64,000 nt of DNA from Pocillopora verrucosa (lineage: Eukaryota > Cnidaria > Anthozoa > Scleractinia > Pocilloporidae). Location: NCBI RefSeq assembly GCF_036669915.1, contig NC_089319.1:5658578-5722577 (forward strand). Direction: 5' to 3'. Made by a program: the position numbers and the translations under genes. The notes beneath the pieces were generated by a model that had not been told where the DNA came from, searched no databases, and worked only from the letters and a program-made list of their open reading frames with translations. This document shows, piece after piece, positions 34,101 to 47,120 of the stretch. Within the stretch, counting starts at the first letter, position 1, and every line of letters starts with the position of its first letter.

Positions 34101-37100
34101 ATGGCTTCAAATCTCCGCGTCTCTCTTCATCCTCCCTTGCGGTGACCATGTCATTACACTTGTTCTCTATCGCAGCATTCTTGTACAGTGGGTCGATGGT
34201 GGTATTTAAGATGCCTTTTCCTTGAAGCTCAGCGAAGGTTCCCTTCCCCAGAACGCGACCTTTGTGCAGTACAATCACTTGGTCTGCATCTTTCATGTGT
34301 GGTTCTTGATGAGAAGTTAACAGGCGGGTCTTCTCGCTAAGCAAGCCCTTCATACACTTTTCGAAGATATGCCGACCAACTTTGAAGTCCACCGCGCTGA
34401 GAGGGTCATCCAACAAGTAAAGGTCTGCATCCACGTACACTGCGCGTGCTAAGCTTACTCTTGCACGCTGACCACCACTCAGAACGACACCGCGCTCACC
34501 AACAACGGTTTGGTCACCGTTCGGAAACCGCTGAAAGTCTTCTGTGAGAGCGCATGCCTCAATTATTCTGGTGTATCTTGGATCATCGTACAACTCTCCA
34601 AATAAAATATTTTCTCTTAAGGTTCCAGAGAACACCCAGGCTATTTGCGGTACATACACAAATATTCCTTGACGACTTATTGCTCCGCTTACGTCTGACA
34701 TCTCGCCCGCGATCGCTGAGAGGAGAGTTGATTTACCGCTGCCTACTGGTCCGGTAACAACTGTCAAGCTTCCTGACGCAGCAACAAAGTCCACATCTTG
34801 AAGAATAAATTCATCTTTCCTCGCCACTTCTTTATATGTTAAATGCGACACACATACATTTCCTGGCTTAGAAGGGTTTATCCACTGATCAGTAAGGGGA
34901 TCTTCATCTGATACATGCGACTGGCTCATAGATGTAAAATCGTTTTGTAACTTGCCCGACTTTCTCTCTGCAACTGTTCCTCTGTCATGTAGACAATGAT
35001 CCTCAGAGATGGAAAACAAATCCTCTGAAATAAGAAAATCCTCTATTCTTCCGAGTGATGCAAATGATTCCCGTGTCTCCACCACACCATACGCGATGTC
35101 AAGGCAAATGTTAGATCTTAGCAAGTTAGTAAACATTAAGAGCATAAAAGTATTGACTGGTGTTAGGGGTTGACCAGTAAGCAGCAGAGTAATAACAGAC
35201 AGCAGGATTGGTACTGAAGTATATTCTAAGGCAGCTAAGCCTGAGAGAATAGCGCTTTTCTTACGGATGATGCTTATTTCTCGTCTGAAAGAAACAAAAA
35301 GATTTTTTGTTATCATTTTTGGACGTACTGAAAGTACTGATGAGAAACTCTGCACTCTGCACTGGTTGTTAAGATGCCTATCGTTTATTACGCCCAAAAA
35401 CTCTCTGAAAACTGTAAGCAAAGTGCAATAAACAGTACATGTCATGATCACAAACGATTCCTTGATATGACCTTCAACCCGCCCGCCCCCCCCCCCCCTC
35501 ACAGCCGCCCTCTCTACCTATAAATGTTAATTTTGTGAGTTAAAAAGTCATAGAGTGTTTCCTAAAATCTGGCATGAGTTATCACGCTAGTAAACTAATA
35601 CTATCACTTCGTTCACCCAAAGGTGTCGGTCTGACGATGTTGTGCAGTTATCTGAAAAAATAAAATGGGTTTTTAAATTTCCCTTACTTTCGTGTGTGTT
35701 TTATTTTTTCTCTGAATTCATCCTCCCACGCATGCGCTTTGATAGCACGTATCCCAGAAACCACTTGATTCGTCAAAGAAATTCGCATATCAGATTCCGC
35801 CGCTGAACGCAGACGTAGTGCGGCATTGACAGAAGACATCTCTGCATAATACGGTAGAAGAAGACAGAGAAATATCTCTCCCATAAGAGCCTGCCAGCCA
35901 ATCAGATACGCGATTACAAACGTTGTGGGCACAACTTGGAGTATGGCTGAATTCATCACTGAAATCCATTTAGGTGCTTTCTCCATCCGCTGAACATCAT
36001 TTGACAGCAGGTCGATCACACGCCCCGCTGAAAACTTTGACAATGAGCTCTTGCTAAGCAGTAAGATCTGAGAATGAAACAATATCAATACCAGAATTGA
36101 CTTCTTGAAAAGGAAAACCCATGTTTAGTGCAGAAAGTAATCAGAATCATTGACAACCATTTGCCAAAGTAAAGGTGGCTAGTGGTGGATATTTACCCAG
36201 CTGCGAGGTAAATATTCACAGGTAGCCACCGAGTAATTGCCTTAGTATGTACTAAAACAGTCAGAGAAAAAAAAACACAAAAAGATTATTTTAACTTTTT
36301 TTTTACTGCAACGATTACGGTATTTTTGGGCGAAAAATCCGCGCAAGGTTCTCGGAGGTAAATAGCAAGGGATATTTGGAGTTCGAGTAGCCAATCAGAT
36401 TGCGCCTTCAAAATTATCCACTGTTTTAGTATACACTAAAGATAATTAGTGAATACCACACAGGTGGATAGTGCTAGTTGGTTAGTCCTGAAGTGATTAC
36501 CAAGTTCTACTCATCTCCAAGGAAACGAAGAGACAAACTGGCACTTCCAAAGTTTAATTCCCAATCATTTTTTTTCATCTAATACATTAAGGAGCTAATG
36601 AGGACCGCCACCTAGGTTTAGCCAAATTGCTAGAACGCCTACTGCCACCCGCGAGATCGAGGATTCAAGTCTGAGATTGAACAACCTCTCACGCTCCCAA
36701 GACAGAGACGTAACTAGAGGAGTCTTGAGGAGTCAAGAAAAATCTTATATTTCAGATTTAAAAAAGCATATGAATTCATAGAAGCTTTAGCTTAGGCATA
36801 ATCATTTCCAACGCTGGTCTGGTTACTCCTTCTCGCGTGTAAATTCCAGCCTGCGGATACACAGTGTTGCCGAAAAAAGACGGAATGCAGTCCTAGATTA
36901 CCTACTTAGACACTGGATTTAAAACTTCCTCTGACTACTCCATAATCTGGAGTTAATAACAAAAGTGTATCGAAAAGCGAAGGAAACAGTGTCGAGAGAA
37001 TTAAGGAAGATTGCGCCCATTCCCCCTACCCAACCCAATCCAACCCTGCCCTTACTCGTCCACAATCTTTTTCAAAGCAGCAGCGTCGGCAACTAACACG

Positions 37101-37722
37101 AGCAAGTGCAACGGGATGGGAAAAAGTTAAATGCCGCGCAGATTATGGAGAAGGCTGGGGACGAAACAGTTACCCTTCTTGTGCTCACCTTACTGTAAAC
37201 GAGACCTTTCACTGCGTTACTCAGTCTGATGCCCATTATTTCAGCCGCGTAACCGGAATGTTCCATGCCGAGAGTCCCGACCAAAGTGGTTACAGTCATG
37301 GCAGTTGCTAAAACGCAACCATGAAGGATGTGATGTGTTTCAGGTGACATTAACATAAAAATCAGATGTCCAATGAGCAATGGCGAAAGGAGGGAGCCGA
37401 TTGCGAACAAGACATCACAGCAAACAACAAAAACAGCTTCCCTGTAGGAAATCATCTTCAAAACACTTTTCCACAACTTTGGTGTTTTCTTCTTCCTTAT
37501 GGAATTAGCTATTTCTTCTTTCCATTTTTTGTCAAGGAGTTCTGTGGCTGACTGTGAGGTGTTCTCGTTTGAGAGTGGTACAAAGTCTCCTTCCTCTAAA
37601 GTTCGTTTACTGCCTGTCTTCATAACATCGTTCATCCATTGGAACAAAAGGAAAGAAACAAAACCAACTTTCTCGGCAGAGTTATTGGTGGAGGAGATCT
37701 TCCTGTAACCATTTGGTGCCAT
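31186..37722 (-). CDS. ABCC4/MRP4-like ABC transporter, copy B
   Basis: Six exons with the same phases as copy A: 37189-37722 (ATG at 37722), 35688-36067, 33954-35284, 33034-33604, 32238-32374, 31186-32039; 1268 residues. Exon 1 is six bases shorter (PETHHILHG where A has two more residues). All ATPase motifs are present: [54 protein letters not shown] and IAHRLNTI. The 271-residue stretch holding NBD2 differs from copy C at only four positions, but from copy A at a dozen or more, so B and C are recent duplicates or share conversion here. Exon 4 opens GSMVAPD instead of ASMVAPD. Likely functional; substrate unknown. A start nine codons upstream in frame is ignored because MAPNGY is shared by all copies. 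Confidence 0.87.
32505..32541 (-). pseudogene. Decoy copy of the first part of ABC exon 5, copy B intron 4
   Basis: About 130 bp upstream of the true exon 5 acceptor, the acceptor and first ~35 bases of the exon are repeated (cag then CTGCCAAGACACTTATACCC on minus) along with the adjoining intron. The copy has no donor, so using it would break the frame. Equivalent decoys are in C (41959-41993) and D (59344-59388); copy A lacks it. Confidence 0.55.
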
Positions 37723-39160
37723 GGATCTAAACCTTAAGTCGAAGAACAATGAAACATGATCAATATCATCTTTCTCACTGATAAATTCACGTCACGCTTC
37801 ACGTTTTGCGACATCATTATTTAAATTTCAAAAAAAGATGAACTAAATAGCACTTTTAATGTAAATAGAATTTGAGAGCTTGGGATAAACTCCTTTCTGA
37901 TAAAAGTGTCAAATTTATTTGTCCCACTCTCGTTCCACATCTCGTGATAAAATCTTTTATTTCACTACCGAGCCTTCGACATTATCGGTTCCGTGAATAT
38001 GAAAGCGATCTTCGCAGTAATGAACATTACTTAAGTAATAGTGAAAAGAAGGCCTGAAAAATATTCAGGCATGTTCGGGATTAGAACCCATGACCTTTGC
38101 GATACCGGTGCAGTGCTCTACCAACTGAGCTAACAAGCCAACTGGGAGCTGGTCACTGTGTTGGTTCCAAATAAACCCATGAAGTGGTGAATAAACGGTT
38201 GTGAATATATGGAAGTCATATATTTGAACGTGAATATGAAAGCGATCTTCGCAGCAATGAAAACTACCTAAGTAGTAGTGAAAAGAACCGCTAACTAGCT
38301 GAGCTAACCTAATAATGGCCAGACTCTCCATGGAGTTCATTGTACAGCATCAGAGCGGATAATTCGCAAGTTTGGGGTTTGATACCGGAGACTTTGATAT
38401 TTGTCGGAGACTTCGATATTTCCTCGTTCTGAGGCTAGATAACATGCATATTTCTTTAATTCTTATTTATTTTTCTAACGTCGCTATTACCCTTGTGAGG
38501 ACATATGAATTCTTCAATTCTGTATGCTTGACAAAATGTGGAGAACTTTTCAATATTCTACAATCGGGCTAATTATATCATTTATGTCTCCTCCGCGGCC
38601 GTTCTTTGATTTATCCTTTCTTTTTTGGCCTGAAACTGGTATTAAAGGGACTTAAGAAGAACATGTAAAGATTGAAAACCGCTAAGTCATTTATTTTCGC
38701 CTGCTTCAAAATAGTTGCCAAAATGTGAATAGGCACGAGTGCGGTTGAAATTAGACTTGTTCCGGGGGAAATAAAGTTGAAAATGGTCAAGAGATCAAGA
38801 GATAAATACTTAGCGGCTAACCTTCTTCTTTTTCCTTGGAGGGAACTTTGTAATGGGCGAGACTGCACCAACGAGAAAATTCCGTAAACCAGTAACACGC
38901 CAGCAAGCACTGCTTATCACTAATGGAACTACGCACGCAGAAATCCCTCGTTTTAAAGCCCGATTAGCATAAGTACACCCTTTTACAGACGACTGCACTT
39001 AAATTGTTTAACAGAATTTCTTTAGTACATGCAATCAGAGGATTTCGAGCGCAATTTGGAATAACGAAGCACTAGTTTGTGTCACTATGATTTTTCAAAG
39101 ACAAACAGTCCTGAGTCTTCAAAAAAAGGTTAACAGCGCTTATTTAATTTAAATCTCCCT
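37723..39160. other. 5' flank of copy B with SINE insertion
   Basis: Matches the copy A 5' flank up to about 37990 and again from about 38305 (taatggccagactctcc) to 39155, with a SINE between. Relative to A, the stretch corresponding to 28430-29290 is missing. No gene seen. Confidence 0.5.
37994..38310 (-). mobile_element. tRNA-derived SINE with repeated tail
   Basis: On minus, a tRNA-like head with A box TAGCTCAGTTGG (38121-38132) and B box GGTTCTAATCC (38079-38089), followed by ggcctgaatatttttcaggcc (a small hairpin) and a tail containing cttcactattacttaagtaa. The tail sequence gtgaatatgaaagcgatctt occurs twice (37995 and 38231), the second with a broken A-box remnant at 38294, so two SINEs are nested or fused. 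The head has lost tRNA pairing and is not a tRNA gene. Pol III promoter boxes are largely intact. Confidence 0.7.
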
Positions 39161-39985
39161 GACAAACTTACACATGGGCTTGAAACTGTCTGGATCGAGA
39201 TCAATTTCCCCAATAAAAGTAAACTACTAGTATCTTCACTATACAGACCGCCTAACGTTGACCTGAACAACTTCATACCTAATCTGGAGAAAACGCTGGA
39301 CGTAGCATCAAGCAAAGGCGATGAAATATTATTGCTTGGAGACTTAAACTACGATCCATCTCCAAAGAAACTGCCTCACGATACAAAAGAAGTCATCAAA
39401 TTGTTTAACATCTATCAATTTTCCCAACTTATCGAAGACCCTACAAGAATCACTGAAACATCAAAAATTTTAATTGACGTGGCATTTACAACCAACACTG
39501 ACAAAATTGTTACTTCTGGCGTTTTAAACTGTTCTATTAGTGATCACCAACTTGTTTACATCGTCCGACGAGCGAAAATTCCAAGAGGAGAAATAAAGAC
39601 TGCGCGTTGTTGACGCTTGAATAACTATTCTTCTCAAAATTTTGCTGATGACCTGCACTCTGCCTCTTGGGAAAACATTGACACCTCCCTCACAGTAAGT
39701 AACGCTTGGATGGCTTTCAAAAGAACCTTTATGGATATAGCGGATAAACGTACCCCCTTCATGACAATGAGAATTCGATCTTCTACTCTTCCATGGTTAA
39801 ATGAAGACATCAGAAATCTGATCAAGGAGAGAAATTTCAACCATAAGAAGGCACAAAAATCTGGATCTTGCAATGATTGGGCTACTTGTAGAGCTATTAG
39901 AAATCAAGTAGTATCTCAGATTCGTGATGCTAAACGTAACTACTATACCAATCTAATTGAGGAAAACATCACAAACTTTCCAGAC
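39161..39985 (+). mobile_element. LINE (non-LTR retrotransposon) fragment: endonuclease C-terminal half and linker
   Basis: Frame reads KLLVSSLYRPPN, LLLGDLNYDP, a LIDVAFTTN block and SDHQLVYIVRR, the C-terminal motifs of an APE-type retrotransposon endonuclease (catalytic GDLN and SDH), then a linker with STLPWLNEDIRNLIKERN and IRDAKRNYY that normally precedes the reverse transcriptase. An in-frame TGA at 39611 shows decay. Both ends are truncated; the right end abuts a relic of the ABC last exon. Confidence 0.75.
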
Positions 39986-40094
39986 TCGACTACCCCTTCC
40001 CTCCTCGAAAACAAGAACTTTGTCATAGTGTCGGATGGTGTTCAGATGGGGAGCTATAATTATTACTGAGGAGTCTTTCAGTTTCTCTCGCAGC
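39972..40094 (-). pseudogene. Relic of ABC last exon (NBD2 end) between copies B and C
   Basis: About 120 bp match the 3' end of exon 6 in the other copies (compare 31198-31315), from the stop-codon side (GTCGAGTCTGGAAA on minus) through KVFVFKEGG and AHRLNTI to the KDS stretch. Several substitutions are present and the rest of the gene is gone. On plus it runs on from the LINE frame, making a chimeric 150-codon open frame with no biological meaning. It marks a former deletion or rearrangement breakpoint. Confidence 0.7.
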
Positions 40095-40637
40095 ATTACT
40101 GTCAGCCCTCCCTAAAGGCTGATAACAACTTTCGACTTGTAAAGTCGACTTGTAAAATCTAAACCGGTTTTCCTAGCCTACAAAAAAGCAGGAGACTACA
40201 ACAAGACGAGGGCATAACGGGTGAGAAACGCGCCCCACCCCTCTGCCACCCTTTAATTAGGGTCAGACTGATACCCACTTTTTAATTTGGCCTTGAAATT
40301 GTCGCAAGCCCGGCGCAAGATTAATCTGGAAAAATTTACAATTTTCATCTAGATCGCTCTTGTCGAAACAGCATTCAGAGGAAGTTTTAGAATAGTTTCC
40401 TTCCTTCCCAATGCCGCTATTCAAAACGCTACACCACTTTTTGATGCCTCCCTGAATATCGATTATAAGTTTTAAAAATTTCGCTCTCAGTTCCCCCTTT
40501 TTGAGACTATATAGACCGTGGCCGTAGTGAATACTTCGTTTTTGAGTCAACGAACTCACACATTAAATGAAAGGATACTAATCATAACTAGTTACTTATA
40601 AAAACCATGCTATATCAGTTATAAAATGCTTCAGTCT
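40095..40637. other. Type 1 3' flank of ABC copy C
   Basis: From about 40160 to the copy C stop codon this matches 20740-21209 beside copy A. No gene seen; the minus frame 40263-40559 has no counterpart kept open in the A flank. Confidence 0.5.
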
Positions 40638-43600
40638 TCATGTGTCAAATTTTCCAGACTCGACCACCCCTCCCTCCTTAAAAACAAATACTTTGTCACA
40701 GTGTCGGATGGTGTTCAGACGGTGAGCTATAGTTATTACTGTGGAGTCTTTCAGTTTCTCTCGCACCACTCTCCAGATTGTTTCTTCTGTCCCTGGATCC
40801 ACGTGTGCAGTGGGCTCATCCAAGATGATAATCTTGTTCTGCTGCAACAGAACACGAGCCAAACAAATCAACTGCCGCTCTCCCACACTGACATTTGCTC
40901 CATTTTCCAACAATTCGTAATCCAATTGTCCCTCAAGACTTTGAACGAAATCTTTCAGTTGCACATCCTCTAAGACCCGCCACAGATCTGCATCTGTGAA
41001 GTGGTTGACAAGATCCAGATTTGTCCTCAATGATCCACTGAAAAGCACCGGAGTTTGGCCAAGAGCGGATATGCATCCTCGTGCTGTTCGGAGATTAATG
41101 TTCTTTATCTGAACCCCATCCACGAGAATATCTCCGTCAGGATCGGGCATGCGTAAAAGAGCTGCTACAAAAGATGACTTCCCGGCACCCGTGCGGCCTG
41201 CAACACCTATATTTGAGCCTCCTTTGATGTCAAGACTGATGTTCCTCAGCGCTTTCGGTCCCCCCGGGTAATACGTTATCGACACGTCGCGGAATGTGAT
41301 ATTTCCTTCGCGTGGCCAGTGTTCCGGGGGAAGCGTGTCCACTTGATATCCAGGCTCAGAGTCAAGCTTGGTGTAGGTCATAACTCGTTCAACTGACGTC
41401 ATAAAATTCTCGACATCTGATGATTTTCTGACAGCGTGTTGCGTCAGGGCCACTGTTTGAATGAGGTAAGCGAGAGAAAGCCCAGCGGAAGCTAAATAGA
41501 GAAAAATATCTGTAAATTAATCGTCCTCATGAAGATAGTGATAAAATGGGCTACAACGACTTGTTTTTGTCTCCCAGCTCCGCGCGGAAAGATTCTTTTC
41601 ACAGTCTTATTTATCACATGGAATATCATAGCTTTTGGGTGTACACGAGCGTGAAATGGTGCAATTATTTTGGATGAAACTCTACATACCAGCATCTTGA
41701 GATACTAAAACTACCACTGAGACGACTAAGCCTATTAAAAGAGAAATGATTGCATCCAGACGAACACCGAACCATCTGCCACTCGCCGTCACCATGACGA
41801 AAGACTGGGTATGAGTGTCTTGGTAGCTGTCCAATGGGAAAGAAAATAAATCAACTTAAGTCATCTCGAGTCTAAATATTTGTTCACTCAGTAAAACGTA
41901 AAAAGCGTTGCGAAGGGGGTAGGGGTGGGGGTAAGAAAGAGAGGAGACCGCCGCATCACCATCGTGAACGACTGGGTATAAGTGTCTTGGTAGCTGTCCA
42001 ACGGGAAAGAAAATACATCAACGTAAATCATCTCCAGTTCAAATGTCAATTCTGCGCAGCAAGTTTCTTAAGCGTTGCACAGAGGGTGCCACCACCATGA
42101 TGAACGAAACAGATTTATAGATTTGGTATACAGAATGTAAATTAAAAGGAAAAAAACATTTGGACACGAGACCGCCAACGAAAAAAAGTCATCACATAGA
42201 GGGGCGAATTCGAGGCCACGGCTGAGACCGAATACCAAATTTAAGATTCAGTGCCCCAATCAACCCAGCATTCCATGTCTACAATTTTAAAAGCGTTGGA
42301 AGACGAAGGTGGGGGGGAGGGGGAGGGGGGAGAAGGTAATGAGTATTATGGAAGGAAGAGGGAAGGGAGAACTGTTTTTTACGGATAATGTTTTGAAGAT
42401 GCCAAACATAAACCCTGCACTATGAACGTCACGGTTTTGCGTATCGAGCCTGAATTGAGTTTGAGATTTTACTTTCCCAGCTCACTTGGAAAGTTGCATG
42501 AACTTACCTGTAAAACTTGTCCATAAACTCTCCCTGTCTGCCTCTTGTTCGAATTGTGTCCAGTCCATCAAGAGTCTCTGATATGTGAGAGAAGACTGGG
42601 CTTCGACATATTGACTCCAACCTTTTTAGTTCTCTGGAACTCTTCAAGTAAAATCTTGCAAAGTAAAGAATCATGGCCGTCACTGGAACGGTAACAAACA
42701 AAACCCAAGGATTTGTAGCAGAAGGAACGAGAACAGATGAGAGCAACAGCAATACAAATTGAATTGTAGATAGAAACTGTAATGGTAATAACTCATCCAT
42801 GCAACCCACATCTTTAGAGAATCGATTCAGGATTCTACCCACAGGATTTGAATCGAAAAAAAGAACCGGCGCTTTTAAAAGAGCTACAACCATTTTGTCA
42901 TGAAGCCGCTCAGAGCTTCTTAGACAAACCGAAAAGAAAATGTAGGCCCTGATGATGCCTAATGTGAAGCAGCGACCAAACCACCATAGATAGTTAGATT
43001 TGTCTTGTCTTTCTGTTCTAATGGAAGTTTCCTGGTCAAAAAGGACAGCCACACGTCAGGGGCAACCATCGATGCTACAAAAAGGCGAAAAAATATGGTG
43101 AGTGATAAAAATATGCGAAAGGGAGAGAATTTTCTTCATAATCTACGTAACAGTCTAAATCAGGTAAAATAAACAATTTAAACTCAGGATTAAAAGGCAT
43201 CAACCTCTCTCCTAAATGTCAGATTGGTTGTTAGTCTTAACATTAATTTCCCGTCACCCTTTGCACACATTTTTTGTCAGTCCCAGTTTCTTCTTCCTCC
43301 TCCAAGACAAAAACAAACTCGGTTGGTTGCTTGCACCAAACAATGGCTAAGTTTTTGTCACTTTTATAATTCTTTAGTGCTCACCTTGAGAAATAAGACA
43401 CAAGAAAATCATTCCAATGATGAGCAATGAGTGACTACCACTTCTGAAGTAGTCCCAATACAGCTTACTTGACACCGTTCCAATTGCCCGATCTTCAACA
43501 GATATTTCCAGTTCATTTTCTTTATTTGTGAGTGGCTCCAAATCTCTGCATCTCTCTTCATCATTCCTTGCGGTGACCATGTCATTACACTTGTTCTCTG

Positions 43601-46600
43601 TCGAAGCATTCTTGTAAAGTGGGTCGATGGTGGTATTTAAGATGCCTTTTCCTTGAAGCTCAGCGAAGGTTCCCTTCCCCAGAACGCAACCCTTGTGCAG
43701 TACAATCACTTGGTCTGCATCTTTCATGTGTCGTTCTTGATGAGAAGTTAACAGGCGGGTCTTCTCGCCAAGCAAACCCTTAATACACTTTTCAAAGATA
43801 TGCCGACCAACTTTGTAGTCCACTGCGCTGAGAGGGTCATCCAACAAGTAAAGGTCTGCATCCACGTACACTGCGCGTGCTAAGCTTACTCTTGCACGCT
43901 GACCACCACTCAGAACGGCACCACGCTCACCAACAACGGTTTGGTCACCGTTCGGAAACCGCTGAAAGTCTTCCGTGAGGGCGCATGCTTCGATTATTCT
44001 GGTGTATCTTGGATCATCGTACGACTCTCCAAATAAAATATTTTCTCTTAAGGTTCCAGAGAACACCCAGGCTATTTGCGGTGCATACACAAAATTTCCT
44101 TGACGGCTTATTGTTCCGCTTACGTCTGACATCTCGCCAGCGATTGCTGAGAGGAGAGTTGATTTACCGCTGCCTACTGGTCCGGTGACAACTGTCAAGC
44201 TTCCTAACGCAGCAACGAAGTCCACATCTTGAAGAATAAATTCATCTATCCTCGCCACTTCTTTATATGTTAAATGCGACACACATACATTTCCTGGCTT
44301 AGAAGGGTTAATCCACTGATCAGTAAGGGGATCTTCATCTGATACATGCAACTGGCTCATAGATGTAAAATCGTTTTGTAACTTGCCCGACTTTCTCTCT
44401 GCAACTGTTCCTCTGTCATGTAGACATTGATCCTCAGAGATGGGAAACAAATCCTCTGAAATAAGAAAATCTTCTATTCTTCCGAGTGATGCAAATGATT
44501 CCCGTGTCTCCACCACACCATACGCGATGTCAAGGCAAATGTTAAGTCTTAGCAAGTTAGTAAACATTAAGAGCATAAAAACATTGACTGGTGTTAAGGG
44601 TTGACCAGTAAGCAGCAGAGTAATAACAGACACCAGGATTGGTATTGAAGTATATTCTAAGGCAGCTAAGCCCGAGAGAATAGCGCTTTTCTTACGGATG
44701 ATGCTTATTTCTCGTCTGAAAGAAACAAAAAGATTTGTTGTTATCATTTTTTGGACAAACTCAAAGTACTGATGAGAAACTCTGCACTCTGCACTGGTTG
44801 TTCAGATACCTATCGTTTATTACACCCAAAAACTCTCTGAAAACTGAACACATTACACAATAAGCAAAGTGTAATAAACAGTACATCGCCATGATCACAA
44901 ACGATTCCTTGACATGACCTCCAACCCCCCCCCCCCCCCACTCACAGCCACCCTCTCTACCTATAAATGGCAATTATTTTGTAAGTTATAAACTCAAAGA
45001 GTTTTTTTCCTAAAATCTGGCATGACGATGTTGTGCAGTTATCTGAAAAAATAAAATGGGTTTGTAAATTTCCCTTACTTGCGTGTGTGTTTTATTTTTT
45101 CTCTGAATTCATCCTCCCACGCATGCGCTTTGATAGCACGTATCCCAGAAACCACTTGATTCGTCAAGGAAATTCGCATATCAGATTCCGCCGCTGAACG
45201 CAGACGTAGTGCGGCATTGACAGAAGACATCTCTGCATAATACGGTAGAAGAAGACAGAGAAATATCTCTCCCATAAGAGCCTGCCAGCCAATCAGATAC
45301 GCGATTACAAACGTTGCGGGTACAATTTGGAGTATGGCTGAATTCATTGCTAAAATCCATTTAGGTGCTTTCTCCATCCGCTGAACATCATTTGACAGCA
45401 GGTCGATCACACGCCCTGCTGAAAATTTTGACAATGAGCTCTTGCTAAGCAGTAAGATCTGAGAATGAAACAATATCAATACTAGAATTGACTTCTTGAA
45501 AAGGAAAACCCATGTTTAGTGCAGAAAGTAATCAGAATCATCAACTACCATTCGCCAAAGTAAAGGTGGCTAGTGGTGGATATTTACCCAGCTGCGAGGT
45601 AAATACCCACAGGTAGCCACCGAGTAACTGCTTTAGTATGTACAAAATCCTAATCTATAATCCTAATCTATATAATCCTATACGAAATACTGTAATCGTT
45701 TCCTGCAACGATTACAGTATTTTCGGGCGAAAACTCCGCGCAAGATTCTCGGAGATAAATGGCAAGGGATATTTGGAGTTTGAATAGCCAATCAGAGTGC
45801 GCCTTCAACGTTATCCACTGTTTTAGTATACACTAAAGATAATTAGACACAGGTGGAAGTGCTATACGAGTGCGCTGATTGGTTAGTTCTGAAGTGATTA
45901 CCAAGTTCTACTCATCTCCAAGGAAACAAAGAGACAAACTGGCACTTCCAAAGTTCAATTCCCAATCATTTTTTTCATCTAATACATTAAGGAGCCAATG
46001 AGGACCGCCACCTGGGTTTAGCCAAATTGCTAGAACGCCTACTGCCACCCGCGAGATTGAGGATTCAAGTCTGAGATTGAACAACCTCTCACGCTCCCAA
46101 GACAGAGGCGTAACTGGAGGAGTCTTGAGGGGGCGAGACAAATCTTATATTTCAGATTTAAAAAAGCATATGAATTCATAGAAGCTTTAGCTTAGGCATA
46201 ATCATTTCCAATGCTGGTTACTCCTTCTCGCCGTGTAAATTCCAGCCTGCGGATACACAGTGTTGCCGAGAAAAGACGGAATGCAGTCCTAGATTACCTA
46301 CTTAGACACTGGATTTAAAACTTCCTCTGACTACTCCATAATCTGGAGTTAATAACAAAAGTGTATCGAAAAGCGAAGGAAACAGTGTCGAGAGAATAGA
46401 GGAAGATTGTGCCCATTCCCCCTACCCAACCCAACCGAACCCTGCCCTTACTCGTCCACAATCTTCTTCAAAGCAGCGGCGTCGGCAACTAACACGAGCA
46501 AATGCAACGGGATGGGAAAAAGTAAACGCCGCGCAGATTATGGAGAAGGCTGGGGACGAAACAGTTACCCTTCTTGTGCTCACCTTTCTGTAAACGAGAC

Positions 46601-47120
46601 CTTTCACTGCGTTACTCAGTCTGATGCCCATTATTTCAGCCGCGTAACCGGAATGTTCCATGCCGAGGGTCCCGAGCAAGGTGGTCAGAGCCATGGCAGT
46701 TGCTAAAACGCAACCATGAAGGATGTTGTTCTGATGTGTTTCATGAGACATTAACGTAAAAATCAGATGTCCAATGAGCAATGGCGAAAGGAGGGAGCCG
46801 ATTGCGAACAAGACATCACAGCAAACAACAAAAACAGCTTCCCTGTAGGAAATCATCTTCAAAACACTTTTCCACAACTTCGGTGTTTTCTTGTTCCTAA
46901 TGGAGTTAGCTATTTCTTCTTTCCATTTTTTGTCAAGAAGTTCTGTGGCTGACTGTGAGGTGTTCTCGTTTGAGAGTGGTACAAAATCTCTTTCCTCTAA
47001 GGTTCGTTTACTGTTTGTCTTCATAGCATCGTTCATCCATTGCAACAAAAGGAAAGAAACAAAACCAACTTTCTCGGCAGATTTATTGGTGGAGATCTTC
47101 CTGTAACCATTTGGTGCCAT
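40638..47120 (-). pseudogene. ABCC4/MRP4-like ABC transporter, copy C (frameshifted)
   Basis: Six exons: 46584-47120 (ATG at 47120), 45079-45458, 43385-44715, 42508-43074, 41690-41826, 40638-41491. All splice sites, both Walker A motifs, both signatures and the normal stop are kept. Exon 4 is 567 instead of 571 bases: near 42966-42970 the sequence reads tgaagcagcg where A has tgaaggaagcagcg. Translation runs to GGLVAASH and hits TAG at 42959-42961, early in TMD2. The product would keep TMD1 and NBD1 but lose nearly all of TMD2 and NBD2. The rest of the gene is well preserved, so the lesion is recent, polymorphic, or an assembly error between near-identical paralogues. NBD2 is almost identical to copy B. 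Confidence 0.75.
41959..41993 (-). pseudogene. Decoy exon 5 start, copy C intron 4
   Basis: Same partial duplication as in copy B: a second acceptor and the first ~35 bases of exon 5 (CTACCAAGACACTTATACCC on minus) lie about 165 bp upstream of the real acceptor at 41827. Confidence 0.5.

Noticed and set aside
38078..38150. tRNA gene on minus strand
   Set aside because: A and B boxes are present but acceptor and anticodon stems do not pair, the T arm has a substitution, and a SINE tail follows; called a tRNA-derived SINE.
39617..40069. 150-codon plus frame as a gene
   Set aside because: It is LINE linker running into the antisense of an ABC exon relic.
42504..43052. Alternative start for copy C TMD2 (182-codon frame)
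   Set aside because: Its first ~30 residues are out-of-frame reading caused by the 4-bp deletion; not a natural start.
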